A DNA stretch of 64,000 nt from Enterobacter pseudoroggenkampii. GTDB lineage: Bacteria; Pseudomonadota; Gammaproteobacteria; Enterobacterales; Enterobacteriaceae. Under the pieces are notes generated by a model. The model was given only the letters and a program-made list of their open reading frames with translations. It was not told the DNA's origin and did no database searches. The position numbers and the translations under genes were made by a program. Below, piece by piece: positions 28,340 to 38,511 of this stretch. The DNA lies in contig NZ_JAPMLV010000001.1 of assembly GCF_026420145.1 (NCBI RefSeq), positions 1,798,001 to 1,862,000 of the forward strand. Reading direction: 5' to 3'. The first letter of the stretch is position 1. Each line of letters opens with the position of its first letter.

Positions 28340-28975
28340 TCAATGCAGCGACGCTAACCTCGCCGCAAACCCGACAAACAGCAGCCCTATCAGCCCGTTC
28401 CCCAGCTTTGCCAGTTTCTTTTTCGTTTTGAGATAACGCGTGACAAACGCACCGGAGAAGATCAGGAAGCTCATGTACATGAAGCTTATCAACTCAAGCG
28501 TCGTCGCGAGGATAAGGAAAGAGGTGCCGGTGCTCTGTGCGTTCACGTCAATAAACTGAACGAAGAACGATACGTAGAACAGAATCGCTTTTGGATTGGT
28601 CAGGCTCAATACCAGCGAACGTTTCATGATCATACTGGCAGGTTCGGGGCCGCTCTCATGCGCGTTTTTCTGACGGTTCACCACCGACCAGAGCATTTTG
28701 CCCCCCAGCCACAGCAGATAAAAGGCGCCGAGATAGCGCACGATGTTAAACAGCACCGGCGTGGTCTGGATTAATGCTGCGACACCCGCCCAGGCCAGAA
28801 ACATCAGAACCGCATCACCGATAAATACGCCTGTGGCGGCGAGATACCCTTTTTTAACGCCGTGTCCAATCCCGGTTTTCAGCACAAACAGGGTATTCGG
28901 CCCCGGTACCAGCACGATAAAAAACGCGCCAACAACATACGTCCAGAAATTCAGTACGCCAAACTCCGCAAACAC
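28340..28975 (-). CDS. leuE: Leucine/neutral amino acid exporter LeuE
   Basis: LysE/RhtB-family exporter, similar throughout to E. coli LeuE (YeaS), which exports leucine and some other amino acids. It is 211 residues with about six membrane helices. The family motif [11 protein letters not shown] is at about residues 21–31, with [15 protein letters not shown] in the middle. I choose the GTG at 28973–28975 ([11 protein letters not shown]) because AAGGAGG lies eight bases before it; an upstream ATG gives a Cys-rich non-conserved extension. In E. coli leuE lies at a distant locus, so this copy is relocated or duplicated. Confidence 0.92.
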   Translation of the reverse strand: MFAEFGVLNFWTYVVGAFFIVLVPGPNTLFVLKTGIGHGVKKGYLAATGVFIGDAVLMFLAWAGVAALIQTTPVLFNIVRYLGAFYLLWLGGKMLWSVVNRQKNAHESGPEPASMIMKRSLVLSLTNPKAILFYVSFFVQFIDVNAQSTGTSFLILATTLELISFMYMSFLIFSGAFVTRYLKTKKKLAKLGNGLIGLLFVGFAARLASLH

Positions 28976-29058
28976 TTCTTCTCCCTCCTTTTGCTCAATA
29001 CAGCAGGAATAGCGCTGCAAATACGCTACTCCTAAAAATCAGACGCTATAAAATCAGC

Positions 29059-29077
29059 GGGCACCATTACGGTGCCC
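29059..29077 (-). terminator. Stem-loop after yciY
   Basis: GGGCACC/GGTGCCC stem with a 5-base loop, followed on the minus strand by GCTGATTTTATAG. It is a moderate terminator for yciY. Confidence 0.6.
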
Positions 29078-29086
29078 TCATGGTAC

Positions 29087-29260
29087 TCAGATATCCTGGA
29101 CTGCGAACAGCAACGCGTTGCGATGCCGGGTCATTCCACATTTTCTGATGGCGTGAATACGCATATTGCGGCGGGATTGTGCTTCCAGCCAACGAGCCTT
29201 GCGACGACTCACCTGTCGCAACATGCGCCAGCGCCCTACTTCTGTTCTACTGCGCTTCAT
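29087..29260 (-). CDS. yciY: Small basic protein YciY
   Basis: 57 residues, MKRSRTEVGRWRML at the N-terminus, very Arg-rich (RRKARWLEAQSRRNMRIH), with the same length and pattern as E. coli YciY. It is divergent from clsA, as in E. coli. Function is unknown; the charge suggests nucleic-acid or membrane contact, but that is inference. The plus-strand open frame over the same bases (29072–29311) has no family resemblance, so I prefer this reading. Confidence 0.88.
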   Translation of the reverse strand: MKRSRTEVGRWRMLRQVSRRKARWLEAQSRRNMRIHAIRKCGMTRHRNALLFAVQDI

Positions 29261-29418
29261 GTCTACAACTCTTTCTCTAACACTTTTTCTCTAAAAGAAA
29301 GACCATTATAAACCCAACCCTGCGGCAAACCAGCGCTTTTACCTGGCGTTTTTATTTGCCAGATGAATCCTGATGCGTACACTCATAACAATACGCTTTC
29401 AAAAGGATTTTTTTACCT

Positions 29419-30879
29419 ATGACAACCTTCTACACCGTGGTGAGTTGGCTGGTCATTTTGGGATACTGGCTGTTAATCGCAGGTGTGACATTACGCATCC
29501 TGATGAAGCGCAGAGCCGTTCCCTCTGCCATGGCCTGGCTTCTGATAATTTACATCCTCCCGCTGGTGGGAATTATTGCCTATCTCTCTTTCGGCGAGCT
29601 TCATCTGGGTAAACGCCGCGCAGAGCGGGCCCGTGCAATGTGGCCCTCAACCGCAAAGTGGCTGAACGACCTAAAAGCCTGCAAACATATCTTTGCCGAG
29701 GAGAACAGTAGCGTCGCCTCGTCACTGTTTAAGCTGTGCGAGCGCCGTCAGGGGATTGGTGGCGTTAAGGGCAATCAGCTCCAGCTGCTGACCTCGTCCG
29801 ACGACGTCATGCAGGCATTAATCCGCGATATCCAGCTGGCGCGTCATAATATCGAGATGGTTTTTTATATCTGGCAGCCCGGCGGGATGGCTGACCAGGT
29901 CGCTGAATCGCTGATGGCCGCGGCGCGACGCGGCATTCACTGCCGTCTGATGCTTGACTCCGCAGGCAGCGTGGCATTTTTCCGTAGCCCCTGGGCGGGC
30001 ATGATGCGTAATGCTGGGATCGAGGTGGTCGAGGCGCTGAAGGTCAATCTCCTGCGCGTGTTTCTGCGCCGGATGGATCTCCGCCAGCATCGCAAAATGA
30101 TCATGATCGATAACTATATTGCCTACACCGGCAGCATGAACATGGTTGACCCGCGCTTCTTCAAGCAGGACTCTGGCGTGGGCCAGTGGGTGGATTTGAT
30201 GGCGCGAATGGAGGGGCCGATTGCCACCTCGATGGGCATCGTTTACTCCTGCGACTGGGAGATAGAAACCGGCAAACGCATTCTGCCGCCACCGCCGGAC
30301 GGCAATATTATGCCGTTTGAAGAGGCCAGCGGTCACACCATTCATACCATTGCTTCCGGGCCGGGCTTCCCGGAGGATTTGATTCATCAGGCGCTGCTGA
30401 CGGCAACGTACTCGGCGCGTGAATACCTGATCATGACGACGCCCTACTTTGTTCCCAGCGATGACCTCCTTCACGCGATCTGTACCGCGGCGCAGCGCGG
30501 CGTCGATGTGAGCATTATATTGCCGCGCAAAAATGACTCCCTTCTGGTGGGCTGGGCCAGCCGGGCCTTCTTTAGCGAACTGCTGGCCGCAGGGGTGAAG
30601 ATCTACCAGTTTGAAGGTGGATTGCTCCACACCAAAAGCGTGCTTGTCGACGGCGAGTTAAGCCTGGTGGGAACGGTCAATCTGGATATGCGCAGCCTGT
30701 GGCTCAACTTTGAAATCACGCTGGTTATTGATGATGCCGGCTTTGGTGGCGATCTCGCCGCGGTGCAGGATGATTATATCTCCCGCTCGCGGCTGCTGGA
30801 TGCCAGACTGTGGGTAAAACGTCCGCTGTGGCAGAGAATTGCCGAACGACTGTTTTACTTCTTTAGTCCGTTGCTGTAA
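29419..30879 (+). CDS. clsA: Cardiolipin synthase A
   Basis: Condenses two phosphatidylglycerols to cardiolipin plus glycerol at the inner membrane. It is 486 residues, as in E. coli. Two N-terminal membrane helices (about 5–26 and 37–58) precede two phospholipase-D domains. HKD motif 1 is His224-Lys226-Asp231 ([10 protein letters not shown]) and motif 2 is His404-Lys406-Asp411 ([10 protein letters not shown]). ATG 29419 follows AAAAGGATTTTTTTACCT. yciU follows 33 bases later and may be cotranscribed. Confidence 0.97.
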   Translation: MTTFYTVVSWLVILGYWLLIAGVTLRILMKRRAVPSAMAWLLIIYILPLVGIIAYLSFGELHLGKRRAERARAMWPSTAKWLNDLKACKHIFAEENSSVASSLFKLCERRQGIGGVKGNQLQLLTSSDDVMQALIRDIQLARHNIEMVFYIWQPGGMADQVAESLMAAARRGIHCRLMLDSAGSVAFFRSPWAGMMRNAGIEVVEALKVNLLRVFLRRMDLRQHRKMIMIDNYIAYTGSMNMVDPRFFKQDSGVGQWVDLMARMEGPIATSMGIVYSCDWEIETGKRILPPPPDGNIMPFEEASGHTIHTIASGPGFPEDLIHQALLTATYSAREYLIMTTPYFVPSDDLLHAICTAAQRGVDVSIILPRKNDSLLVGWASRAFFSELLAAGVKIYQFEGGLLHTKSVLVDGELSLVGTVNLDMRSLWLNFEITLVIDDAGFGGDLAAVQDDYISRSRLLDARLWVKRPLWQRIAERLFYFFSPLL

Positions 30880-30900
30880 AACGTGCCCAACGATGTTTAA

Positions 30901-31242
<342 letters not shown>

Positions 31243-31243
31243 T

Positions 31244-31271
31244 AAAAAAGGCTGCGATTGCAGCCTTTTTT
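31244..31271. terminator. Bidirectional terminator yciU / ion channel gene
   Basis: GGCTGC/GCAGCC stem with a GATT loop, six A on the left and six T on the right. Confidence 0.92.
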
Positions 31272-31273
31272 AT

Positions 31274-32110
31274 TTACTCCGGCAACGCACTTCCGCAGCG
31301 GTTACAAAACCGCGCGTTAAGGTCATGTTCACCCTGGTGACATGCCGGACATTTGCGCTGCTGCTTGCGGCTCTGAAATGCGCTGCTCATGTGCGTGGTA
31401 ATAAGCCCGGTCGGAATAGCAATAACCGAATAGCCAATCAAAATCAGCACTGAGGCTACAATGCGGCCCAGCGGCGTATGGGGCGTTATATCACCGTACC
31501 CCACGGTCGTCACGGTTACTATCGCCCAATAAACGGACGCATTGAGCGTCGTGAAACCATATTTCGGCCCCTCTATCAGATACATCAGCGCGCCAAAAAC
31601 GATCATGACGATGGCAATAAACGAGTAGAAGAGAATAAGCTGATGCCGCGCGCTGACAATTGCGCTCCAGAACACGCGCAGTGAGGGCATAAAACGCAGT
31701 AATTTCAGAATACGTAATACCCGAATCACGCGCATCGCCCGCCAGGCAAAAACATAGCTCAGGCTGATTTCCGGCCACAGCCACATGACGTAGAGCGGCA
31801 GAATAGTGGCTAAATCAATAAATCCCCAGAAGCTGAAAACATATCGGGCCGGGTTGGGCCACGCAATTACTCTGAGCAGATATTCAGCGGTAAAAACCAG
31901 GGTAATCGCCAGCTCAAGCCAGACAAAGACATGCCATTCGTCAAACGTCAGGTGGTATTGCGTCCCGGCACCCGATTCAATAAAAATGACCACCACGCTG
32001 AGGAGCGCAAATAACCCACAAAGACCTTCGAATCGTCGTCCGGATACCGTTTCAGGATCGAATAAAACATGATAAAGCCGCCGACGGGCTGACGTGAATA
32101 AACGCGACAC
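31274..32110 (-). CDS. Voltage-gated-type potassium channel with C-terminal zinc ribbon
   Basis: 278 residues from GTG 32110 (MSRLFTSARRR), with GCGAGGTTACT upstream; an upstream ATG would run back through the opp terminator. Six membrane helices are visible. S4 carries basic residues every third position: Arg124, 127, 130, 133, Lys136, Arg139. The selectivity filter is TVGYGD at 202–207, followed by the S6 helix. A cytoplasmic zinc ribbon ends the protein (CPAC at 254–257, CNRC at 269–272). This resembles KvAP-type ion transporters. It is not E. coli Kch, which has an RCK domain and no S4 array. It lies between oppF and yciU. Role in potassium flux or membrane potential is inferred. Confidence 0.88.
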   Translation of the reverse strand: MSRLFTSARRRLYHVLFDPETVSGRRFEGLCGLFALLSVVVIFIESGAGTQYHLTFDEWHVFVWLELAITLVFTAEYLLRVIAWPNPARYVFSFWGFIDLATILPLYVMWLWPEISLSYVFAWRAMRVIRVLRILKLLRFMPSLRVFWSAIVSARHQLILFYSFIAIVMIVFGALMYLIEGPKYGFTTLNASVYWAIVTVTTVGYGDITPHTPLGRIVASVLILIGYSVIAIPTGLITTHMSSAFQSRKQQRKCPACHQGEHDLNARFCNRCGSALPE

Positions 32111-32121
32111 AGTAACCTCGC

Positions 32122-32151
32122 AAAAAATAAGGGCTGACATCATGTCAGCCC
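32122..32151 (-). terminator. opp operon terminator
   Basis: 9-bp perfect stem GGGCTGACA/TGTCAGCCC with a 3-base loop, followed on the minus strand by TTATTTTTTG. It lies between the oppF stop and the channel start. Confidence 0.87.
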
Positions 32152-32157
32152 TTGCGA

Positions 32158-33162
32158 TTATAACGGGTCTACTTTCAGGCAGGAAACCGCATGTCGGAAA
32201 CTGCCTTCGAGAACCGGTCGCGTTTTTGCACATTCCGGCCCGGCCATTGGGCAGCGCGTGCGGAAGACGCAGCCCGACGGCGGGTTAATGGGTGAGGGTA
32301 ATTCCCCTTCCAGAAGCTGGATAGTCTTATTCTTTTCCAGATCGGGATCGGGGATCGGTACCGCGGACATCAGCGCTCTGGTATATGGGTGCAATGGATT
32401 GTGGTACACCTCGTCATAGGTGCCCAGCTCCACGGCGTGACCCAGGTACATCACCAGCACGCGGTCAGAGATGTGTTTCACCACGGCCAGGTCATGCGCG
32501 ATGAAGATCAGCGACAGCCCCATTTCGCGCTGCAGCTTCTGCAGCAGGTTAACCACCTGCGCCTGAATGGACACGTCGAGCGCGGAAACCGGCTCATCAC
32601 AGATAATCAGCTTCGGTTCGAGGATCAGGGCGCGCGCAATACCAATACGCTGACACTGACCGCCTGAGAACTCGTGCGGATAGCGGTTGATGAGGTTAGG
32701 CAACAGGCCGACTTTCAGCATCATCGCCTTAACGCGATCGCGCACTTCCTGACGGGACATCTTCGGATGATAGGTCCGCAGCGGCTCGGCAATAATCTCA
32801 CCGATGGTCATACGCGGGTTTAATGACGCCAGCGGATCCTGGAAGATCATCTGGATATCGCTGCGCACCTCGCGCCACTCGTCGGGTTTCATGCCCAGCA
32901 GATCTTTACCCAGCCAGGCCACTTTACCGTCGGTGGCTTTCACCAGACCGATAATGGCGCGCGCAAAGGTCGATTTACCGCAGCCGGACTCGCCCACCAC
33001 GCCCAGGGTTTCCCCTTCATACAGGCGCAGCGTGACGCCGTCCACCGCTTTCAGGGTCTTCGACGGCTGCCAGAACCACTGTTTGCCGTCTTTGATGTCG
33101 AAATGCACCTTAAGGTCAGCAATCTCGAGCAGCACATTGCGTTTTTCATCTAATGCGTTCAT
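32158..33162 (-). CDS. oppF: Oligopeptide ABC transporter ATPase OppF
   Basis: One of two ATPases energising oligopeptide import. It is 334 residues, the E. coli length. Walker A is [13 protein letters not shown] (about 57–69), the signature [15 protein letters not shown], and Walker [13 protein letters not shown]. The C-terminal oligopeptide/dipeptide extension carries a Cys-rich segment ([14 protein letters not shown]) that in relatives binds an Fe-S cluster. Its ATG overlaps the oppD stop by four bases. It is the last gene of oppABCDF and is followed by a terminator. Confidence 0.97.
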   Translation of the reverse strand: MNALDEKRNVLLEIADLKVHFDIKDGKQWFWQPSKTLKAVDGVTLRLYEGETLGVVGESGCGKSTFARAIIGLVKATDGKVAWLGKDLLGMKPDEWREVRSDIQMIFQDPLASLNPRMTIGEIIAEPLRTYHPKMSRQEVRDRVKAMMLKVGLLPNLINRYPHEFSGGQCQRIGIARALILEPKLIICDEPVSALDVSIQAQVVNLLQKLQREMGLSLIFIAHDLAVVKHISDRVLVMYLGHAVELGTYDEVYHNPLHPYTRALMSAVPIPDPDLEKNKTIQLLEGELPSPINPPSGCVFRTRCPMAGPECAKTRPVLEGSFRHAVSCLKVDPL

Positions 33163-34172
33163 ACCAGCTCCTCCTGCGGCTTAAAGCAGGCGCGCAGACG
33201 GCCTGGTGCAAACTCTTCCAGCGGCGGTGCGCTGTTGCAGATTTCCATCGCGTGCGGACAGCGCGGCTGGAACGGACAGCCTTTCGGCAGGCGCAGCAGG
33301 TTTGGCGGGTTGCCCGGAATGGTGAGCAGGGATTCCCCTTCCGCATCGAGGCGCGGTACCGCGTTCAGCAGGCCAATCGAGTAAGGATGAGCAGGCTGAT
33401 AGAACACGTCACGCGCTTTGCCGTATTCCATGGTACGACCGGCATACATCACCAGCACTTTGTCACAGATGCCCGCCACCACGCCCAGGTCGTGGGTGAT
33501 CATGATAATCGCCGTGTTGAACTCACGCTTCAGCTCGTTCAGCAGGGTCATGATTTGTGCCTGAACGGTAACGTCCAGCGCGGTGGTCGGTTCGTCGGCA
33601 ATCAGCAGTTTTGGTCGGCACAGCAGCGCCATCGCAATCATCACGCGCTGGCGCATACCGCCAGAGAACTCGTGTGGGAACATACGCATGCGCTTGCGCG
33701 CTTCCGGCATTTTCACCGCATCGAGCATTTTGACCGACTCTTCGAAGGCTTCCGCTTTACCCAGGCCTTTGTGCAGCATCAGAACTTCCATCAGCTGCTC
33801 GCCGACGCGCATGTACGGGTTCAGCGAGGTCATCGGATCCTGGAAAATCATCGAGATCTGCTCGGCGCGCAGCTTGTTCAACTCGTGCTCCGGCAGGTTG
33901 AGGATTTCGCGACCGTTGAATTTCGCGGAACCGCCAATCACACCGTTAGCGGCCAGCAGGCCCATTAGCGCAAAGGCGGTCTGGGATTTCCCGGATCCGG
34001 ATTCACCCACGATGCCGAGCGTTTCGCCCGCTCGCAGGTTGAAGTTGAGATCGTTCACGGCGGTCACATCACCGTCCGGGGTCTTAAAGGTGACGCGAAG
34101 ATCTTTTACGTCCAGCAGAAGGTCGCTCCGCTGCTGCGCCTGTGGCGCGGTTGCCGTTTCAATGATTGTCAT
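33159..34172 (-). CDS. oppD: Oligopeptide ABC transporter ATPase OppD
   Basis: 337 residues. Walker [14 protein letters not shown] (about 55–67), signature [15 protein letters not shown], Walker [13 protein letters not shown] and switch His in MITHDLGVV. The C-terminal [14 protein letters not shown]ys motif is typical of the OppD/DppD type. It pairs with OppF beneath the OppB/OppC pore. It is separated from oppC by 11 bases and overlaps oppF by four, indicating a tightly coupled operon. Confidence 0.97.
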   Translation of the reverse strand: MTIIETATAPQAQQRSDLLLDVKDLRVTFKTPDGDVTAVNDLNFNLRAGETLGIVGESGSGKSQTAFALMGLLAANGVIGGSAKFNGREILNLPEHELNKLRAEQISMIFQDPMTSLNPYMRVGEQLMEVLMLHKGLGKAEAFEESVKMLDAVKMPEARKRMRMFPHEFSGGMRQRVMIAMALLCRPKLLIADEPTTALDVTVQAQIMTLLNELKREFNTAIIMITHDLGVVAGICDKVLVMYAGRTMEYGKARDVFYQPAHPYSIGLLNAVPRLDAEGESLLTIPGNPPNLLRLPKGCPFQPRCPHAMEICNSAPPLEEFAPGRLRACFKPQEELV

Positions 34173-34183
34173 GACGGCGCTCC

Positions 34184-35092
34184 TTAACGGTCTTTCGGGT
34201 CGAGGGCATCACGCAGGCCATCGCCGATAAAGTTAAAACAAAACAGGGTAACGACCAGGAAACCCGCCGGGTATAACAGCAGCCACGGTGACACTTCCAT
34301 TGAGTTTGCACCGTCACTCAGCAGCGCGCCCCAGCTGCTCAGCGGCTCTTGCGTACCCAGACCGAGGAAGCTCAGGAAAGATTCAAACAGGATCATGCTT
34401 GGCACCAGCAGTGAGGCATAGACCACCACCACGCCCAGCACGTTAGGAACGATATGGCGAACCACGATATTCCCGGTAGAGACACCGCCGACCTGCGCGG
34501 CTTCGATAAACTCTTTGCGTTTGAGGCTCAGGGTCTGGCCGCGGACAATACGCGCCATATCCAGCCAGGAAACCATCCCGATGGCCACGAAGATCAGCAA
34601 AATATTCTGACCGAAGAAGGTCACCAGCAGGATGACGAAGAACATAAACGGGAAGGAGTTCAGGATTTCCAGCAGACGCATCATTACCGAGTCTATTTTG
34701 CCGCCAAGGTAGCCGGACAGTGAGCCGTAGAGCGTACCCACGATCACCGCCACCAGCGCGGCAGCAATACCGACCATCAGTGAGATACGGCCACCGATAG
34801 CGACACGCACCAGCAGATCGCGTCCTGAGGAGTCCGTGCCAAAATAGTGGCCTGATTCCATATCCGGCGCGCTGGACATCATGCCCCAGTCGGTGTCGAA
34901 ATAGGTAAATTGCGACAGCATCGGCGCCAGGGTCACAAACAGCGCGATGATCACCAGAACAACCAGACTGGCAACCGCCGCACGGTTGTGCATGAAGCGA
35001 CGGCGCGCGTCCTGCCAGAGGCTACGACCTTCTACTTCCAGTTTTTCACTGAAGTTTTCCAGCGCCTCGCTGTTTTTCTTACTCAACATCAT
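34184..35092 (-). CDS. oppC: Oligopeptide ABC transporter permease OppC
   Basis: 302-residue inner-membrane permease. A cytoplasmic N-terminal stretch ([15 protein letters not shown]) is followed by about six helices. The EAA-type coupling loop that contacts the ATPases is visible as [24 protein letters not shown]. It is equal in length to E. coli OppC and forms the pore with OppB. It is 12 bases downstream of oppB. No oddities. Confidence 0.97.
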   Translation of the reverse strand: MMLSKKNSEALENFSEKLEVEGRSLWQDARRRFMHNRAAVASLVVLVIIALFVTLAPMLSQFTYFDTDWGMMSSAPDMESGHYFGTDSSGRDLLVRVAIGGRISLMVGIAAALVAVIVGTLYGSLSGYLGGKIDSVMMRLLEILNSFPFMFFVILLVTFFGQNILLIFVAIGMVSWLDMARIVRGQTLSLKRKEFIEAAQVGGVSTGNIVVRHIVPNVLGVVVVYASLLVPSMILFESFLSFLGLGTQEPLSSWGALLSDGANSMEVSPWLLLYPAGFLVVTLFCFNFIGDGLRDALDPKDR

Positions 35093-35104
35093 GGCGTGCT
35101 CCAG

Positions 35105-36025
35105 TTAGTAACGGATTTTCGGGTCGATGACGGCGTACAGCACATCGACGATTGCGTTAAAGAGAATGGTCAGCGCACCGACGAGAATGGTCAGGCTCAG
35201 TACCAGCGAATAGTCGCGGTTGAGCGCGCCGTTAACGAACAGCTGACCAATGCCCGGCAGGCCGTAGATTGTTTCGATAACCATCGAGCCGGTGATGATC
35301 CCGACGAATGCCGGTCCCATGTAGGAGAGCACGGGCAACAGCGCCGGTTTGAGCGCGTGGCGGAAGATAATCCGACGCATCGGCAGCCCTTTAGCGCGCG
35401 CGGTACGAATGAAGTTCGAGTGCAGCACTTCGATCATTGAACCACGGGTAATACGCGCGATACTGGCGATGTACGCCAGAGATAATGCCACCATTGGCAA
35501 AATCATGAACTTCAATGCCCCGCCGTTCCAGCCGCCACCCGGCAGCCACTTCAGCGTGATGGCAAATATCATCACCAGTAATGGCGCAACAACGAAGCTG
35601 GGTATCACTACCCCGGTCATTGCCACCCCCATTACGGCATAATCCCATTTGGTATTTTGTCTGAGCGCGGCGATAACGCCTGCGGTGACCCCGAAAACGA
35701 TGGCCAGAATGAATGCCGCAGCCCCCAACTTAGCCGAAACCGGGAAGCTGGACGCCACAAGGTCGTTAACGGAATAGTCTTTATATTTAAATGACGGTCC
35801 AAAATCACCGTGAGCCAGCTGCTTCAGATAATTGAAGTACTGGGTGGAGATGGGATCGTTTAAGTGGTATTTCGCTTCGATATTCGCCATGACTTCTGGC
35901 GGCAGCGTACGTTCACCGGTAAATGGACTTCCCGGCGCAAGGCGCATCATGAAGAAGGAAATCGTGATGAGAATAAATAGCGTTGGAATCGCTTCAAGAC
36001 AGCGACGTAGGATAAATTTCAACAT
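35105..36025 (-). CDS. oppB: Oligopeptide ABC transporter permease OppB
   Basis: 306-residue permease with about six membrane helices. It begins MLKFILRRCLEAIPTLF, and the EAA loop FIRTARAKGLPMRRIIFRHALK lies in the C-terminal half. It is equal in length to the E. coli protein. It is preceded by an 84-base gap after oppA, the usual place where expression drops between the abundant binding protein and the membrane components. Confidence 0.97.
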   Translation of the reverse strand: MLKFILRRCLEAIPTLFILITISFFMMRLAPGSPFTGERTLPPEVMANIEAKYHLNDPISTQYFNYLKQLAHGDFGPSFKYKDYSVNDLVASSFPVSAKLGAAAFILAIVFGVTAGVIAALRQNTKWDYAVMGVAMTGVVIPSFVVAPLLVMIFAITLKWLPGGGWNGGALKFMILPMVALSLAYIASIARITRGSMIEVLHSNFIRTARAKGLPMRRIIFRHALKPALLPVLSYMGPAFVGIITGSMVIETIYGLPGIGQLFVNGALNRDYSLVLSLTILVGALTILFNAIVDVLYAVIDPKIRY

Positions 36026-36109
36026 TGCCCGTACCTTCTGGCGTGTGCCTATATTATGTGACGTTGGTTAGACACCGTGGGGCGAGCACGCCCGCCCCAC
36101 TCATTGCCA

Positions 36110-37741
36110 TTAATGCTTGATAATATACAAGTTTTTAACGTAGATATTATCCATCGGGTCTTTACCGGTATACCCACCTACCCATGGTTTCACCAGACGG
36201 GCGTTAACGTAGTAGTAAACCGGAACGATCGCGGAATCTTTATCCAGCTGCTGCTCGGCCTTAGAGTACAGTTCCGTACGCTGTGCTTCGTCAGTGGTTT
36301 TCAGCGTGTCGCCAATCAGCTTGTCGAACGCCGGGCTCTTATAGTGCGCGGTGTTGTTCGAGCTGTCGCTCAGCATGGTATTCAGGAAGGAGGTCGGTTC
36401 GTTATAGTCCGCACACCAGCCAGCACGTGCCACATCAAAGGTGCCCTGATGACGGCTGTCGAGGAAGGTTTTCCACTCCTGGTTCTCCAGCTTCACGTTC
36501 GCGCCCAGGTTTTTCTTCCAGATCGAAGCGACGGCGATAGCCAGTTTTTTGTGCAGATCGGAGGTGTTGTACAACAGGCTGAAGGTCAGCGGCTTATCTG
36601 CGGTATAGCCCGCTTCGGCCAGCAGTTTCTTCGCTTCTGCGTTACGCTGTTCCTGCGTCTGTTTGAACCAGTCTGGCTCGGTCAGTTTTGCACCATCGGT
36701 GTATGGAGGGGTATAGCTGTATGCCGGCAGATCGCCCTGGTTTTTCACTTTGTTTACGATGATATCGCGATCCAGAGCCAGCTTCAGCGCGGTACGTACA
36801 CGTACGTCGGTGAACGGTGCTTTCTGGTTGTTGATTTCATAGTAGTAGGTGCACAGGTACGGATCGACGTGAACTTCTTTAGGGATCTCTTTCTTCAGTT
36901 TCTGGAACAATTCAATCGGCATGTTGTTATAGGTCATGTCGATTTCACCGCTGCGGTAGCGGTTAACGTCAGTCACTTCGGACGAAATTGGCAGGTAGGT
37001 CACCTGATTAATGACGGTTTTCGCGTTGTCCCAGTATTGCGGATTACGCTCAAGCACCATACGCTCGTTGACCACCCAGTCTTTCAGCTTATAGGCACCG
37101 TTGGTCACGATATTGGCAGGCTGCGTCCATTTTTCACCAAATTTTTCCACGGCGGATTTTGGTACCGGGGAGACGGACGGGTGAACCAGCAGCTTATAGA
37201 AGTACGGAACAGGTTCGCTCAACGTCACTTCAAAGGTATTCGCATCAATCGCTTTTACGCCCAGGTCGGTAACAGGTTTTTTACCCGCGATGATGTCATC
37301 AATATTGGCGATGTGGCCATATTGCAGGTAGCTCGCATACGGAGAAGCGGTTGTTGGGTTCGCCAGACGCTGCCAGCTATAAACGAAATCTTCGGCCGTG
37401 ACCGGTGTACCGTCGGACCATTTCGCATCTTTACGCAGATGGAAGGTCCAGACTTTGAAATCTTTGTTTTCCCATTTTTCGGCTACACCCGGCGCCGGGT
37501 GGCCGTCTACGTCTGTCACCAGCAGGCCTTCGAACAGGTCGCGGTTAACGTTAGACTCAGGAACACCTTCAATTTTGTGCGGGTCAAGAGACTGAACTTC
37601 CGCACCGTTGTTACGCACCAGCGTTTGCTTCTCAGCCAGTTGAACACCTGCAGGAACGTCCGCAGCCATTGCAGCGTTGCCCGCGATTAGCGCAGTTAAA
37701 ATCCCCGCCGCTACCAGATTTTTTTTTGTGATGATGGACAT
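36110..37741 (-). CDS. oppA: Periplasmic oligopeptide-binding protein OppA
   Basis: Captures peptides of 2–5 residues with little sequence preference and delivers them to OppBCDF. It is 543 residues. The signal peptide is about 26 residues (LTALIAGNAAMA), and the mature start is ADVPAGVQLAEKQ. SBP family 5 features include SLDPHKIEGVPESN and KWSDGTPVTAEDFVYSW, with the ligand-contacting CADYNEPTSFLNTM. It is the first gene of the operon. The CA-rich stretch just before the ATG (ACCAACACA) is the kind of target bound by the GcvB small RNA, known to repress oppA in Salmonella and E. coli. Confidence 0.97.
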   Translation of the reverse strand: MSIITKKNLVAAGILTALIAGNAAMAADVPAGVQLAEKQTLVRNNGAEVQSLDPHKIEGVPESNVNRDLFEGLLVTDVDGHPAPGVAEKWENKDFKVWTFHLRKDAKWSDGTPVTAEDFVYSWQRLANPTTASPYASYLQYGHIANIDDIIAGKKPVTDLGVKAIDANTFEVTLSEPVPYFYKLLVHPSVSPVPKSAVEKFGEKWTQPANIVTNGAYKLKDWVVNERMVLERNPQYWDNAKTVINQVTYLPISSEVTDVNRYRSGEIDMTYNNMPIELFQKLKKEIPKEVHVDPYLCTYYYEINNQKAPFTDVRVRTALKLALDRDIIVNKVKNQGDLPAYSYTPPYTDGAKLTEPDWFKQTQEQRNAEAKKLLAEAGYTADKPLTFSLLYNTSDLHKKLAIAVASIWKKNLGANVKLENQEWKTFLDSRHQGTFDVARAGWCADYNEPTSFLNTMLSDSSNNTAHYKSPAFDKLIGDTLKTTDEAQRTELYSKAEQQLDKDSAIVPVYYYVNARLVKPWVGGYTGKDPMDNIYVKNLYIIKH

Positions 37742-37761
37742 TGTGTTGGTACTCCACTCAT
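37742..37761 (-). promoter_or_regulatory. Probable GcvB pairing site and ribosome site of oppA
   Basis: Minus strand reads GAGTGGAGTACCAACACA directly before the ATG: a GGAG Shine-Dalgarno followed by a CA-rich stretch complementary to the G/U-rich R1 region of GcvB. Regulation is inferred from known biology of oppA. Confidence 0.5.
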
Positions 37762-38471
37762 TATAATGACTGGCCTTCGCCAGCTGTGTAATCCCCTGTT
37801 GGGGCCTGTACAGCGCAGGAGTTTTTTTTTGCTGCTGTCAGGTTCTTCTTTTACTGCTTGCTATCACCGACTTTTTTATTACTGACCGCTCGTATGGCCG
37901 TCTTGCGTCGATTCTTTACAGGCCACCCTGTTTGAGACCTGCGTTGGATATCTGAGAAGAGAACCATATGAAAATAATTCTCATCTGTTTGTTTTATGCT
38001 GCAAAATATTAGGCCGGAAAGTATCAAATGGCGTAAACGTGCGCCAATACATTTTGCAAATTTGTTAAGCAATTCTCTTTTACGGTGAGTACCGCATCGT
38101 TGAGGGCAGCCCTGCCGGACATCGAACATCAATTAAAAAACATGATATTCAACAAGATAGAGAAATTTTTCTCTACAAGCGCGTCGCTGCGCTATCATCG
38201 AGTGACTTTGTACAAAAATTTAACAACTGGTTATTATTTAGCACATTCATCTAGGGGAATGTTGAAATTACTAATATCATTTCGGTTATCTCTCAGCAAG
38301 CCCCAGAGTATCATGTGAGTAAAATAACAGAGCGATCGAAGATTTTCTGCGCAGGCGGGTTTGAGGGGAATTAATAACTTGTTGAAATACAAGCAATGAA
38401 CATTATTAGTAGAATTTATTATGATATGTGAGCATTTCAACTTTAGTTATAGGATTTACTGATAATGATGT
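37762..38471. other. Long intergenic region upstream of oppA
   Basis: About 700 bases, strongly AT-rich, between ychE and oppA (both minus). It should hold the oppA promoter and a long leader, with small hairpins near the start (CCCC/GGGG at 37792–37803; CTGGC/GCCAG around 37774–37787). Three short open frames (37851–38132, 38085–38318, 38234–38440) overlap each other, have no family resemblance and are not called. No RNA gene was recognised. Confidence 0.5.
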
Positions 38472-38496
38472 AAAAAAACGGAGCCGTGGCTCCGTT
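38472..38496 (-). terminator. Terminator after ychE
   Basis: AACGGAGCC/GGCTCCGTT stem with a minimal loop, followed by seven T on the minus strand. Confidence 0.87.
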
Positions 38497-38511
38497 CTTT
38501 CATATGCAATA

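Noticed and set aside
29072-29311. 79-codon plus-strand frame
   Set aside because: The opposite strand encodes yciY with the expected 57-residue length and Arg-rich pattern.
31274-32110. Naming the channel gene kch after E. coli
   Set aside because: E. coli Kch has an RCK domain and no S4 arginine ladder; this protein has the reverse, so the symbol would mislead.
36077-37690. 537-codon plus-strand open frame
   Set aside because: Antisense to oppA; sequence is rich in Phe, Val, Arg and His as expected of a shadow frame.
37851-38440. Three short overlapping frames upstream of oppA
   Set aside because: They overlap on both strands in AT-rich DNA and none shows a ribosome site with a recognisable product.
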